From Empedobacter brevis_A (GTDB taxonomy: Bacteria; Bacteroidota; Bacteroidia; Flavobacteriales; Weeksellaceae): 64,000 bases of DNA. Made by a program: the position numbers and the translations under genes. The stretch is taken from contig NZ_CBCPHV010000007.1 of assembly GCF_965118635.1 (NCBI RefSeq), positions 46,077 through 110,076 on the forward strand, written 5' to 3'. Every line of letters starts with the position of its first letter. Within the stretch, counting starts at the first letter, position 1. The notes under the pieces are model-generated. The model worked only from the letters and a program-made list of their open reading frames with translations, had not been told where the DNA came from and made no database searches. This document shows, piece by piece, positions 9,462 to 18,498 of this stretch.

Positions 9462-10058
9462 ATGTTCCTCGAAAATACCTTTAATCATAACAAAAAAAGT
9501 GGGTGGATAGAAGTCATCTGTGGCTCAATGTTTTCTGGTAAAACCGAAGAACTTATACGCCGCCTAAAACGAGCTGAATTTGCCAAACAGCGTGTCGAAA
9601 TTTTCAAACCTACTGTAGATACACGCTATGCAGACCGCGAAGTCGTTTCGCATAATCAAAATTCTATTAATTCGACTCCTGTCGAATATTCTTCTGCAAT
9701 TTTACTTTTAGCTGATGATTGCGATGTTGTCGGAATTGATGAAGCACAATTCTTTGATGAAGGAATTGTAGATGTTGCAAATGAACTGGCAAATCAAGGA
9801 AAACGTGTTATTGTCGCTGGTTTAGATATGGATTTCAAAGGTCGTCCTTTTGGTCCAATGCCAAACTTATTGGCAACAGCCGAATATATCACAAAAGTAC
9901 ATGCTATTTGTGTTCGAACAGGAAATTTGGCAAACTATTCGCATAGAAAAATTGATAGTGATCGCCTTGTCGAATTAGGTGAAACTTCAGAATACGAACC
10001 TTTAAGCCGAGTTGCTTTTTGGGAAGAACATAACAAACATAAAGTTGAAAACGTATAA
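9462..10058 (+). CDS. tdk: Thymidine kinase (type II)
   Basis: A 198-residue cytosolic enzyme that phosphorylates thymidine to dTMP with ATP in pyrimidine salvage. The P-loop GSMFSGKTEE is at 21-30, the Walker B-like DEAQFF at 93-98 and the lasso region AICVRTGNLANYSHRK near 146-161. Classic type II kinases carry a zinc site with two Cys-x2-Cys pairs; here the expected second cysteine of the first pair is replaced (CVRTG) and the second pair is absent, so the structural zinc is probably missing. Length is normal for the family. The stop overlaps the start of murF-alr. Confidence 0.95.
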   Translation: MFLENTFNHNKKSGWIEVICGSMFSGKTEELIRRLKRAEFAKQRVEIFKPTVDTRYADREVVSHNQNSINSTPVEYSSAILLLADDCDVVGIDEAQFFDEGIVDVANELANQGKRVIVAGLDMDFKGRPFGPMPNLLATAEYITKVHAICVRTGNLANYSHRKIDSDRLVELGETSEYEPLSRVAFWEEHNKHKVENV

Positions 10059-12510
10059 TCTAAATCAAATTTCGAGTATCATAAATGGTACTTTGATTGG
10101 AAATGGAGAAGAAATCATCAATCAAATTTTCTTTGATTCTCGTATGATTGTCAATCCAACTCACGGAATTTTTTTTGCCCTTCATGGCAATCAAAAAGAT
10201 GGGCATTTATATTTACAAGATGCTTATCAAAGAGGAATTCGAAATTTTGTCGTTGAAAAAGCTTCTATAAATTTTCCAAATGCAAATTTTATCGAAGTTA
10301 AAAATCCTCTATTAGCTTTACAAAATTGGGCAAAAATTCATCGAAAACAATTTCATTTTCCTGTGATCGGAATTACAGGTTCTAATGGAAAAACAATTGT
10401 GAAAGAATGGTTGAATCAATTGTTATGGAAAAAATTTTCGATTGTTCGTAGTCCAAAAAGTTACAATTCACAATTTGGCGCTGCACTTTCTGTTTTGCAA
10501 ATGCAAAATGAAAATAATCTGGGAATATTCGAAGCTGGAATTTCAATGCCGAATGAAATGCAAAATCTCGAAGAAATAATTCAACCAACAATTGGTGTGT
10601 TAACAAAAATTGGAGAAGCGCATTTAGAGAATTTCAAAAATCAAGATGAATTAATTCAGGAAAAACTGAAATTATTTTCGAATGTAGAAAAATTAGTTTT
10701 CAATATCGAGAATGAAAAAGTTCATCAAGCCATTCTTGAAAATCCACATTTAGCTAAAATTGATAAATTTACTTATGGTTATTCAGATTTGGCCACTGTA
10801 CAAATCAAGCAAATCATAAGTAATCAAACAAATACACAAATTTCTATTTTACATAATCAAGAAGAATTTACTTATTCGATTCCATTTATCGATGATGCTT
10901 CTATTAAAAATAGTTTAATTTGTTTAACAACTTTAATTAGTTTAAACATTGATTATAAGAAACTTAAAAATGAATTTAGTCAACTTTTACCAATTGAAAT
11001 GCGGTTGGAAATTAAAGAAGCGATTAATCATTCCATTTTAATCAATGATACGTTCAATTCTGATCTAAATTCTTTAAAAATTGGTTTAAATGTTCTTAAT
11101 CAACAACCACGAGACAAAAAATCGTTGGTTTTGACAGATATTTTACAAAGTAACTTATCAGACGAAGATTTATATCATCAAGCAGCCAATTTAGTCAATC
11201 CTTATCGCTTTGATGAAATTGTTTTAATTGGAGAAAAAATTTCTCAGTTCAAAGATTTATTTCAATCCTATGTTCGTTCATTCAACTCGACAGAAGAATT
11301 CTTAGAACAATTCCGTCATCAAAATGTAGACAACGAAGCTATTTTATTAAAAGGATCTCGTCCATTCAAATTAGAAAAAATATCGAATGAACTTGAAACA
11401 CGTTCCAATGATTCTGTTCTCGAAATTAATTTGCAACATCTAATCGAAAATATAAATGTGTATCGTTCTTTGCTAAAACCAACCACAAAATTGATGTGTA
11501 TGGTAAAAGCTAATAGCTATGGTACAGGAAGTTTTGAAATTTCGAATACATTACAAAATAATGGCGTGGATTTCTTAGGTGTTGCAATTGCTGATGAAGG
11601 AAAAGAATTGCGTGAGGCAGGGATTACAATTCCTATCATTGTAATGAATCCTGAACAAAATAGTTATTCCACTGTTATCGATTACCAATTGGAGCCTGAG
11701 ATTTATAGTTTGCGTGTATTGAAATTATTTATTCAGAAATTACAAGAAAAACAAATTTCTTCTCCTTATCCAATTCATCTGAAAATGGAAACGGGAATGA
11801 ACCGTCTTGGTTTTCATGAAGAAGATTTCGAAGAATTGATTTCAATCTTAAAAGATAATTCTCATGTTTTTGTTCGTTCAATTTTTACGCACTTAGCAAC
11901 TGCTGATATGGCAGAAGAGAAAGAATATACAAAATATCAATTGAATCGTTTTGACAATAGTTATGAAACTATTGCGAAAGCTTTAAAGATAAAACCAATA
12001 AAACATGCGTTAAATTCTCCTGGAATAGTCGCATACGGAGAACATCAATATGATATGGTTCGCTTAGGAATCGGAATGTACGGTTATTCTGAATATACAG
12101 ATTTTATGGAAAAATATTTGAAACCTGTTGTGCGTTTCAAAACTGTAATTTCTCAAATTTCTGAAATTGAAAAAGGTGAAACGGTCAGTTATGGTCGTCG
12201 TTTTACGGCAGAACGTCGTACCAAAATAGCAACTTTACCCGTTGGTTATGCAGATGGAATTCGTCGTTCACTTGGTTTCGGAAAAGGTAAAGTAGGAATC
12301 AATGGTCATTTGGCTACAATAACTGGAACAATTTGTATGGATATGATGATGGTTGATGTAACTGATATTCCATGCAAAGAAGGTGATGAAGTTACTATTT
12401 TTGGGGATTTGCCAACAATCGCTGATGTAACTAAATGGTTGGGAACAATTCCTTATGAAGTTTTAACCTCCGTTTCTCAACGAATAAAACGTGTTTATTA
12501 TAAAGAATAA
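10045..12510 (+). CDS. Bifunctional MurF ligase / alanine racemase fusion
   Basis: A fusion typical of Bacteroidota joining two linked peptidoglycan steps. The N-terminal half (about residues 1-450) is a Mur ligase adding D-Ala-D-Ala to UDP-MurNAc-tripeptide, with the ATP loop ITGSNGKT near 110-117. The C-terminal half (about 460-820) is a PLP alanine racemase, with the PLP lysine in MVKANSYG near residue 487 and a racemase tail (SVSQRIKRVY). No ATG is available: the frame opens with TTG at 10012 or TTG at 10045. The second gives the usual N-terminus (KTYNLNQISSIING) and is preferred, leaving a 14-base overlap with tdk. A strong terminator follows. Confidence 0.93.
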   Translation: MKTYNLNQISSIINGTLIGNGEEIINQIFFDSRMIVNPTHGIFFALHGNQKDGHLYLQDAYQRGIRNFVVEKASINFPNANFIEVKNPLLALQNWAKIHRKQFHFPVIGITGSNGKTIVKEWLNQLLWKKFSIVRSPKSYNSQFGAALSVLQMQNENNLGIFEAGISMPNEMQNLEEIIQPTIGVLTKIGEAHLENFKNQDELIQEKLKLFSNVEKLVFNIENEKVHQAILENPHLAKIDKFTYGYSDLATVQIKQIISNQTNTQISILHNQEEFTYSIPFIDDASIKNSLICLTTLISLNIDYKKLKNEFSQLLPIEMRLEIKEAINHSILINDTFNSDLNSLKIGLNVLNQQPRDKKSLVLTDILQSNLSDEDLYHQAANLVNPYRFDEIVLIGEKISQFKDLFQSYVRSFNSTEEFLEQFRHQNVDNEAILLKGSRPFKLEKISNELETRSNDSVLEINLQHLIENINVYRSLLKPTTKLMCMVKANSYGTGSFEISNTLQNNGVDFLGVAIADEGKELREAGITIPIIVMNPEQNSYSTVIDYQLEPEIYSLRVLKLFIQKLQEKQISSPYPIHLKMETGMNRLGFHEEDFEELISILKDNSHVFVRSIFTHLATADMAEEKEYTKYQLNRFDNSYETIAKALKIKPIKHALNSPGIVAYGEHQYDMVRLGIGMYGYSEYTDFMEKYLKPVVRFKTVISQISEIEKGETVSYGRRFTAERRTKIATLPVGYADGIRRSLGFGKGKVGINGHLATITGTICMDMMMVDVTDIPCKEGDEVTIFGDLPTIADVTKWLGTIPYEVLTSVSQRIKRVYYKE

Positions 12511-12520
12511 TATATGGAAA

Positions 12521-12547
12521 GAGTTACTGGAAAGTAACTCTTTTTTT
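12521..12547 (+). terminator. Intrinsic terminator after murF-alr
   Basis: GAGTTACT and AGTAACTC form a perfect 8-bp stem around GGAA, followed by seven T. It sits 11 bases after the murF-alr stop and separates it from the next small gene. Confidence 0.9.
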
Positions 12548-12567
12548 GTGTTTTTAAAAAATTCAAA

Positions 12568-12861
12568 ATGATTAAATTAATTAGATATATAGAAGAATTT
12601 AATAATTCTGATGACAGATTACATCATGAATATGAATTGGAAATATCAGTTGAACAAATTTTAACTGAATTAGATGATTTAATTTTAAACAAAGATGATT
12701 ATCCAAATGAAATTTATGATCCGTATTTACTTACAAATCTTCAAGTAGAAAAACTAAAATCTTTTTTAAAACAAAAAAATTCCTTAAAACAAGATTTTCA
12801 TAAATATTCATATTTCTTAAGTTGTTATGAAGAAAATAATATTGAAGAGTTAAACCTTTAA
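12568..12861 (+). CDS. Small acidic hypothetical protein (97 aa)
   Basis: Not recognised with confidence. The 97-residue product is acidic, has no signal peptide or membrane helix, and reads as helical with aromatic residues (LIRYIEEF at 3-10, YELEISVEQILTELDDLI at 21-38). This style resembles small cytosolic immunity-like proteins (for example the DUF7683 group), but that is only an impression. It lies alone between a terminator and the patatin gene, with coding-like codon use and an ATG start. No partner toxin is visible nearby. Confidence 0.65.
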   Translation: MIKLIRYIEEFNNSDDRLHHEYELEISVEQILTELDDLILNKDDYPNEIYDPYLLTNLQVEKLKSFLKQKNSLKQDFHKYSYFLSCYEENNIEELNL

Positions 12862-12916
12862 CTTACTCAGTTTATATTCAAAATTACTATCTTTATTCCT
12901 CAATTTAGATCAATTT

Positions 12917-15121
12917 ATGCGTAGTCTTTTTGCTTTTATTTTCTTTATTTCAACGATTTCTTTTGCACAAGAAACAAAGAATGATTCAACACGATTAAAA
13001 GTAGGAGTTGTATTAAGTGGTGGCGGAGCAAAAGGTTATGCACATGTTGGTGCTTTAAAGAAAATAGAAGAAGCCGGAATTAAGATTGATTACATCGGAG
13101 GAACAAGTATGGGTGCTATTATTGGTGGTTTATATGCTGCTGGATATACACCGGACGAACTTGAAAAAATTATGCATCAATTGGATATTTCATCTTTAAT
13201 CACACAAAATAAAGATCGTGCTGAAATTCCATTCTTCGAAAAATCATACAAAGAAAAATACATCTTAGAATTGCCTTTTGATAATTTTAAATTAAGAATT
13301 CCCAATGCTATTTCAAAAGGACAAGGTCCGCTCGACTTATTAACTTATCTCTTGCGACCTGTTCACGATGTTGAAGACTTCAATAAATTAACAACTCCTT
13401 TTGTTTGTATCGGAACAAATCTTGAAACTGGAGAAGAAAAAGTTTTTCGTTCAGGATTTTTACCTCGTGTTATTTTAGCTTCAGGTGCTTATCCTACATT
13501 ACTAGATCCTGTAACAATTGATGGCAAAATTTATGTAGATGGAGGTGTTGTGAACAATTTTCCAGTAAAAGAAGTAAAAGATATGGGCGCTGATATTATT
13601 ATTGGTGTTGAACTTGGTGATGGTTTACAGAAACGTGATGAATTGAATTCGGCAATTGATATTCTAAGTCAGATAATGACAATGAGTATCGTTAAGAAAA
13701 CGAATGAACAGAAAAAATTAGTAGACTTATTGATCAAACCTGAATTAAAAGAATATACGGTTACAAGTTTTGAAGAAGTAGACGCGATCTACAAAAGAGG
13801 GCTTGTAGCTTCTGAAAAAGTATTCGATCAATTGAAAGAAATTGCAAAAAAACAAAATGCAACGAACAAAAGTCGAAATGAAATAAAACTAGATGATTAT
13901 GTTTTGGTAAAAGATATTGAAGTTGAAGGATTGAAGAATTACAATAAAAATTATATTGTTGGAAAACTAGGAATTCGCACACCCGAAATTATAAAATATG
14001 ATGACTTAAAATCGGGAATTTCTAAATTGTATGCTTCTGGAAACTTTAATAATATCACTTATAAAATCTCTGAAATCAATGATGATGAAAATTTATTAAC
14101 GTTAAAAGTTCAAGAGAATAAAACCAAACAATCAATACGTTTCGGCTTACATTATGATGATTTATTCAAAACTGGATTACTTTTAAACTTTACTTCTAAA
14201 AACTTATTTGTGAAAAACTCGGTACTTTCCACAGACATTATTGTTGGTGATTATGCACGTTATAACATCAATTTTTTCATTGATAATGGATATCTACCAA
14301 GTATTGGTTTCAACTCTTTTTCTCATTATTTTGATAAAGAAATCGATCTTCGAAATTTCTTCGAACAAGACAAACTTTATAAAAAAGTAAACTACAACTT
14401 CAGAGAATACATCAATCAATTGTACGTTCAGTCAACAATCAATGAAAAGTTTGCAATAGGAGTTGGATTAGAACATCAATACACAAAAGTATTTACAAAT
14501 AATTTTATTGCTCCTAACGAAGAATTTCCAGCAAAATCTGAAGGGTATTATTGGAAAGGATATGGATATATAAAAGCAGATAATCGAAACAATGCTAATT
14601 TTGCAAGAAGTGGTTTTAAATTTGATGGTAGTTTTAAATATCTGTTTGATTCTAATATAGCTGGATTCGAAAATAACTATTTATTAGAATCGAGTTTAGA
14701 GGCAAATTTTCCGTTAAATAATTTCTTAAGTTACAGATTTACTGCTAACTTTGGAACCTTTTTCAATGATAATGTAACGATACCTCAGAAATTTTATTTA
14801 GGAGGTTATGTTGAACAAGATTTTTTCAATTATACAAAGTTTTATGGTCTTCCTTTTGGCTCTGCGATTGGCGACAATCAATTGCTTTTTGGCTCTCATA
14901 TCCAAGCTCGAATTTTGAAAAATCATTACACAAGTTTATTTATGAATATTGCAAATATCACAGATAGATTTGAGCAGTTAAGTTTAACAGATTACAAATA
15001 TCTTGGGTATGGTGTTACTTATGGTTACGATAGTCCTTTAGGACCTTTAAATTTCATCTGGAGTTATTCGCCTTACACAAAAAGAGGATTATTTAATTTA
15101 AGTTTAGGTTACTGGTTTTAG
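12917..15121 (+). CDS. Patatin-like phospholipase with POTRA and outer-membrane barrel domain
   Basis: A 734-residue outer-membrane protein. Residues 1-17 are a signal peptide ending SFA. The patatin domain follows: oxyanion loop GGGAKGYAHVG at 35-45, nucleophile elbow GTSMG with Ser64, and the dyad aspartate in YVDGG near residue 208. A POTRA-like segment (about 325-400, DIEVEGLKNYNKNYIVGKLGI) leads to a BamA/Omp85-type 16-strand barrel that ends in aromatic GYWF. This domain order is that of PlpD-like/type Vd proteins and of the common Bacteroidota patatin-BamA fusions. Substrate is unknown; phospholipid hydrolysis is the family expectation. The stop is 4 bases before ybeY. Confidence 0.93.
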   Translation: MRSLFAFIFFISTISFAQETKNDSTRLKVGVVLSGGGAKGYAHVGALKKIEEAGIKIDYIGGTSMGAIIGGLYAAGYTPDELEKIMHQLDISSLITQNKDRAEIPFFEKSYKEKYILELPFDNFKLRIPNAISKGQGPLDLLTYLLRPVHDVEDFNKLTTPFVCIGTNLETGEEKVFRSGFLPRVILASGAYPTLLDPVTIDGKIYVDGGVVNNFPVKEVKDMGADIIIGVELGDGLQKRDELNSAIDILSQIMTMSIVKKTNEQKKLVDLLIKPELKEYTVTSFEEVDAIYKRGLVASEKVFDQLKEIAKKQNATNKSRNEIKLDDYVLVKDIEVEGLKNYNKNYIVGKLGIRTPEIIKYDDLKSGISKLYASGNFNNITYKISEINDDENLLTLKVQENKTKQSIRFGLHYDDLFKTGLLLNFTSKNLFVKNSVLSTDIIVGDYARYNINFFIDNGYLPSIGFNSFSHYFDKEIDLRNFFEQDKLYKKVNYNFREYINQLYVQSTINEKFAIGVGLEHQYTKVFTNNFIAPNEEFPAKSEGYYWKGYGYIKADNRNNANFARSGFKFDGSFKYLFDSNIAGFENNYLLESSLEANFPLNNFLSYRFTANFGTFFNDNVTIPQKFYLGGYVEQDFFNYTKFYGLPFGSAIGDNQLLFGSHIQARILKNHYTSLFMNIANITDRFEQLSLTDYKYLGYGVTYGYDSPLGPLNFIWSYSPYTKRGLFNLSLGYWF

Positions 15122-15125
15122 AACA

Positions 15126-15551
15126 ATGATAGAATTATTTTACGAAACAGATTTTGAGTTAAAAGATGCTCAAACTTGGATAGATTGGATCGTAGAAAGT
15201 ATGAAGAATGAAGGAAAAACAATAGAAGAATTAAACTATATTTTCTGTGATGACGAATACTTACTTCAAATTAATCGACAATATTTAGATCACGATTATT
15301 ACACTGATGTTATTGGTTTCGATAATTCTGTTGAAGACAAATTAATGGGTGATATCTTTATTAGTATCGAAAGAATAAAAGATAATGCAGAACAAAATGG
15401 CGTTACTTTTGAAAACGAATTAGCTCGTGTTATTATTCACGGAATATTACATTTTGCTGGTTATATGGACAAAGAACCGGATGACAAAGAATTGATGACT
15501 GCTAAAGAAAATCAATATTTAGAAACATTTAGTAGCTATCTAAACCAATAA
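15126..15551 (+). CDS. ybeY: Endoribonuclease YbeY (rRNA maturation)
   Basis: A 141-residue metal-dependent RNase involved in 16S rRNA 3'-end maturation and ribosome quality control. The zinc motif reads HGILHFAGYMDKE from about residue 105. Two histidines match the canonical HxxxHxxGxxH, but the third ligand position is Asp-Lys rather than His, which I recall as common in Bacteroidota YbeY proteins (family knowledge, not checked). It follows the patatin gene by 4 bases and its stop abuts a parS palindrome. Confidence 0.93.
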   Translation: MIELFYETDFELKDAQTWIDWIVESMKNEGKTIEELNYIFCDDEYLLQINRQYLDHDYYTDVIGFDNSVEDKLMGDIFISIERIKDNAEQNGVTFENELARVIIHGILHFAGYMDKEPDDKELMTAKENQYLETFSSYLNQ

Positions 15552-15567
15552 TGTTCCACGTGGAACA
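15552..15567 (+). other. parS site 1 (ParB-binding palindrome)
   Basis: TGTTCCACGTGGAACA is a perfect 16-base palindrome and differs by one base from the near-universal chromosomal parS consensus TGTTNCACGTGAAACA. It starts at the first base after the ybeY stop, 38 bases before mnmG. ParB spreads from such sites and loads SMC near the origin. ParA/ParB genes are not in this window. Confidence 0.85.
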
Positions 15568-15605
15568 TTTATTATTTTTAACAAGAAAAATAAGTTTATA
15601 ATCAA

Positions 15606-17477
15606 ATGATATTTCAATCAGAATATGATGTAATTGTAGTTGGTGGTGGTCACGCAGGAGCAGAAGCTACAGCAGCCGCAGCCAATTTAGGAGCAAAAAC
15701 GCTTCTTGTTACAATGAACTTACAAACAATCGGACAAATGTCTTGTAATCCTGCTATGGGAGGAATTGCAAAAGGACAAATCGTTCGTGAGATTGATGCT
15801 TTAGGTGGATACTCTGGTATCATCACCGATAAAACAATGATTCAATTTAAAATGTTGAATCAATCAAAAGGTCCAGCAATGTGGTCTCCACGTGCGCAAT
15901 CAGATCGTATGCGCTTTGCAGAAGAATGGCGTTTATCATTAGAAAGAACAGAGAATGTCGATTTCTTCCAAGATATGGTCAAAAACTTAATCATTGAAAA
16001 TGGTAAAGTTTGTGGCGTGATCACTGCAATGGGATTAGAAATACGTTCCAAAGCTGTTGTTTTAACAAATGGCACTTTCCTGAATGGTTTAATTCATATT
16101 GGTGAAAAACAATTTGGAGGTGGACGAATGGGAGAATCTGCTGCGTTCGGAATTACAGAACAATTAGTAGATTTAGGTTTCGAAGCTGGACGAATGAAAA
16201 CTGGAACTCCTCCAAGAGTTGATGGACGTTCTATCGATTATGAGAAAATGGTTGAACAACCTGGTGACGAAAATCCTTCTAAATTTTCATACACAAATAC
16301 ACCAAAATTAACAAAACAACGCTCTTGTTGGATTACCTATACCAATCAAGAAGTTCATGATTTGTTACGCGAAGGTTTCGATCGTTCTCCAATGTTCAAC
16401 GGAACAATTAAATCAACTGGACCAAGATATTGTCCATCGATAGAAGATAAAATCAATCGTTTTGCAGACAAAGATCGTCATCAGATTTTTGCAGAGCCGG
16501 AAGGTTGGCATACAATGGAATTCTACATAAATGGATTCTCAACATCATTACCAGATGATATCCAAGCAAGAGCCTTACGTTCGGTTCCTGGTTTTGAAAA
16601 TGCGAAAATTTTACGTCCTGGTTATGCAATCGAATATGATTATTTTCCACCAACACAATTAAAACATACATTAGAAACAAAGTTGATTGACAACTTGTAT
16701 TGTGCTGGACAAATAAATGGAACAACAGGTTACGAAGAAGCAGCTTCTCAAGGATTAATGGCTGGTATAAATGCTGTACTAAAAATTCAAGAAAAAGATC
16801 CTTTTATCTTGAATAGAAATGAAGCATATATTGGTGTTTTAATCGATGATTTGATTACAAAAGGAACAGAAGAACCTTATCGTATGTTTACTTCTCGTGC
16901 AGAATATCGTATCTTATTACGTCAAGATAATGCAGACGAACGTTTGACAAGAAAAAGTTTCGAACTTGGTTTAGCTTCAGAAGAACGTTTGAAAAGAATG
17001 GAAGAAAAATTTGACAAAGCAGAAAAATTAGTCAATTATTTTGAAGAAAATTCAATCAAACCACAAGAAATTAATGAGGTAATTGAAGAGAGAAACGGAA
17101 CTCCTTTAAAACAACCAAACAAAATGATTTCTGTAATTTCTCGTCCAGAATTAAAACTTGCTGATTTCACAAAATTGAATCGTGTAAAAGAGTTTATAGA
17201 AACAAATGAATACGATCAAGAAGAATTAGAGCAAACAGAAATTCAAATAAAATACAAAGGTTACATCAAGAAAGAGCAACAAAATGCAGATAAATTGCAT
17301 CGATTGGAAAATCTAAAAATTCCTGCAGATATCGATTATCATGTATTTGGTTCGATGTCGATAGAAGCTCGTCAAAAATTAACGAAAATAAAACCTGCTA
17401 CGGTTGCTCAAGCATCAAGAATTAGTGGTGTATCACCAGCAGATATAAGTGTATTATTAATTTACATGGGAAGATAA
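15606..17477 (+). CDS. mnmG: tRNA uridine-5-carboxymethylaminomethyl modification enzyme MnmG
   Basis: A 623-residue FAD enzyme that, with MnmE, installs the (carboxymethyl)aminomethyl group on wobble U34 of several tRNAs. The FAD Rossmann motif VVGGGHAGAEAT is at about 10-21. The family blocks CNPAMGGIAKGQIVREIDALGG, LTNGTFLNG and GTPPRVDGRS are intact, and the C-terminal helical MnmE-binding domain ends SGVSPADISVLLIYMGR. Length is normal. In many bacteria this gene (formerly gidA) sits close to oriC, which fits the parS sites on both sides here. Confidence 0.97.
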   Translation: MIFQSEYDVIVVGGGHAGAEATAAAANLGAKTLLVTMNLQTIGQMSCNPAMGGIAKGQIVREIDALGGYSGIITDKTMIQFKMLNQSKGPAMWSPRAQSDRMRFAEEWRLSLERTENVDFFQDMVKNLIIENGKVCGVITAMGLEIRSKAVVLTNGTFLNGLIHIGEKQFGGGRMGESAAFGITEQLVDLGFEAGRMKTGTPPRVDGRSIDYEKMVEQPGDENPSKFSYTNTPKLTKQRSCWITYTNQEVHDLLREGFDRSPMFNGTIKSTGPRYCPSIEDKINRFADKDRHQIFAEPEGWHTMEFYINGFSTSLPDDIQARALRSVPGFENAKILRPGYAIEYDYFPPTQLKHTLETKLIDNLYCAGQINGTTGYEEAASQGLMAGINAVLKIQEKDPFILNRNEAYIGVLIDDLITKGTEEPYRMFTSRAEYRILLRQDNADERLTRKSFELGLASEERLKRMEEKFDKAEKLVNYFEENSIKPQEINEVIEERNGTPLKQPNKMISVISRPELKLADFTKLNRVKEFIETNEYDQEELEQTEIQIKYKGYIKKEQQNADKLHRLENLKIPADIDYHVFGSMSIEARQKLTKIKPATVAQASRISGVSPADISVLLIYMGR

Positions 17478-17478
17478 T

Positions 17479-18372
17479 ATGGAAAATGTTCCACGTGAAA
17501 CATCTCAAGAAAATCCTTCAAAAGAAGGATTTTCTGGTATTAAGAAATTAGCTTTAAAAGATTATTTCTTAACAAACGAAAACTTCAAATTATTTGAAGA
17601 TTCTAAGACAGGAGTTTTATATACACTCCCCCAGCCTATCGAAAATTTAGGGAAATATTACGAAAGTAAAAATTACATTTCTCATACCGATGGTAAAAAA
17701 TCAATTTTCGAACGTTTTTATCAAATGGCAAAATCAATCAATTTGAACAATAAACTAGAATTGATTAATAAAGTTGCTAATGGTAAAAAGATTTTAGATT
17801 ATGGTTGTGGTGTTGGTGATTTCTTAGAACATTTACAAAAAAATGGTTACGATGTTCTAGGAATGGAACCGAATGATTCGGCAAGAAGAATTTCTCAATC
17901 AAAAGTTGGAATTGAAAAAGTTACTTCTACAGAATTAGAACAGAATAATGAAAAATATGATGTCATTACGTTGTGGCATGTGTTAGAACATATTCCAAAT
18001 TTGAATGAAATCATCAATCAATTAAAAAATCATTTAACAGAAAATGGTCGGTTAATTATTGCCGTTCCAAATCACAAATCATATGATGCAGAATATTACG
18101 GAAAATATTGGGCCGCTTATGATGTACCAAGACATCTTTGGCATTTCTCTGCAAGTAGCATGAATAAATTTTTTAACAAGTTTGGTATGAAAATTGAATC
18201 TACTCATCCGATGAAATTAGATTCATTTTATGTGAGTCTTCTTTCAGAAAAATATAAAGGTAATAAGTTGGGTTTTATAAATGCAATTAGAGTTGGATTA
18301 AAGTCGAATGCTAAAGCAAAAAAAACAGGAGAATATTCTTCATTAATTTACGTGATTAAAGCGAATAATTAA
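17479..18372 (+). CDS. Class I SAM-dependent methyltransferase
   Basis: A 297-residue methyltransferase of the Methyltransf_23 type. The SAM-binding motif KKILDYGCGVGDFL is near residues 108-121, with MEPNDSA after strand 2, the DVITLWHVLEHI motif near 155-166, and GRLIIAVPNHKSYD. Relatives with the PRHLWHFS element act on small molecules or lipids; the substrate here is unknown. The start codon is 1 base after the mnmG stop. Codons 3-8 (NVPRET) are spelled by a parS site, so the DNA at the N-terminus is doing two jobs; the catalytic domain begins much later. Confidence 0.88.
   Translation: MENVPRETSQENPSKEGFSGIKKLALKDYFLTNENFKLFEDSKTGVLYTLPQPIENLGKYYESKNYISHTDGKKSIFERFYQMAKSINLNNKLELINKVANGKKILDYGCGVGDFLEHLQKNGYDVLGMEPNDSARRISQSKVGIEKVTSTELEQNNEKYDVITLWHVLEHIPNLNEIINQLKNHLTENGRLIIAVPNHKSYDAEYYGKYWAAYDVPRHLWHFSASSMNKFFNKFGMKIESTHPMKLDSFYVSLLSEKYKGNKLGFINAIRVGLKSNAKAKKTGEYSSLIYVIKANN
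17487..17502 (+). other. parS site 2 (ParB-binding site) inside a coding sequence
   Basis: TGTTCCACGTGAAACA matches the parS consensus TGTTNCACGTGAAACA at every defined base. It lies in codons 3-8 of the methyltransferase gene and is 1,935 bases from parS site 1, so the two sites bracket mnmG. Confidence 0.9.
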
Positions 18373-18389
18373 AATAAGCTCATTACAGT

Positions 18390-18397
18390 TACTTTTG
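18390..18397 (+). promoter_or_regulatory. Promoter -7 element of the lipocalin-like gene
   Basis: TACTTTTG matches TAnnTTTG and lies 102 bases before the lipoprotein ATG. The implied leader contains a weak hairpin (ATAAGA at 18402 with TCTTAT, followed by T-rich sequence) that might instead end transcription from upstream. Confidence 0.4.
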
Positions 18398-18498
18398 TTA
18401 CATAAGATAAGCATTATGTCTTATTTTTTATTTAAATTTAATAGGGCTTATTTATAAAGGCCGTTTTTTGACTAAAATCATAAATAAAATAAATAGCT

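Noticed and set aside
18402..18430. Hairpin ATAAGA/TCTTAT as a clear terminator of the methyltransferase gene
   Set aside because: Six A/T-rich pairs with a long loop give a weak stem; noted only in the promoter entry.
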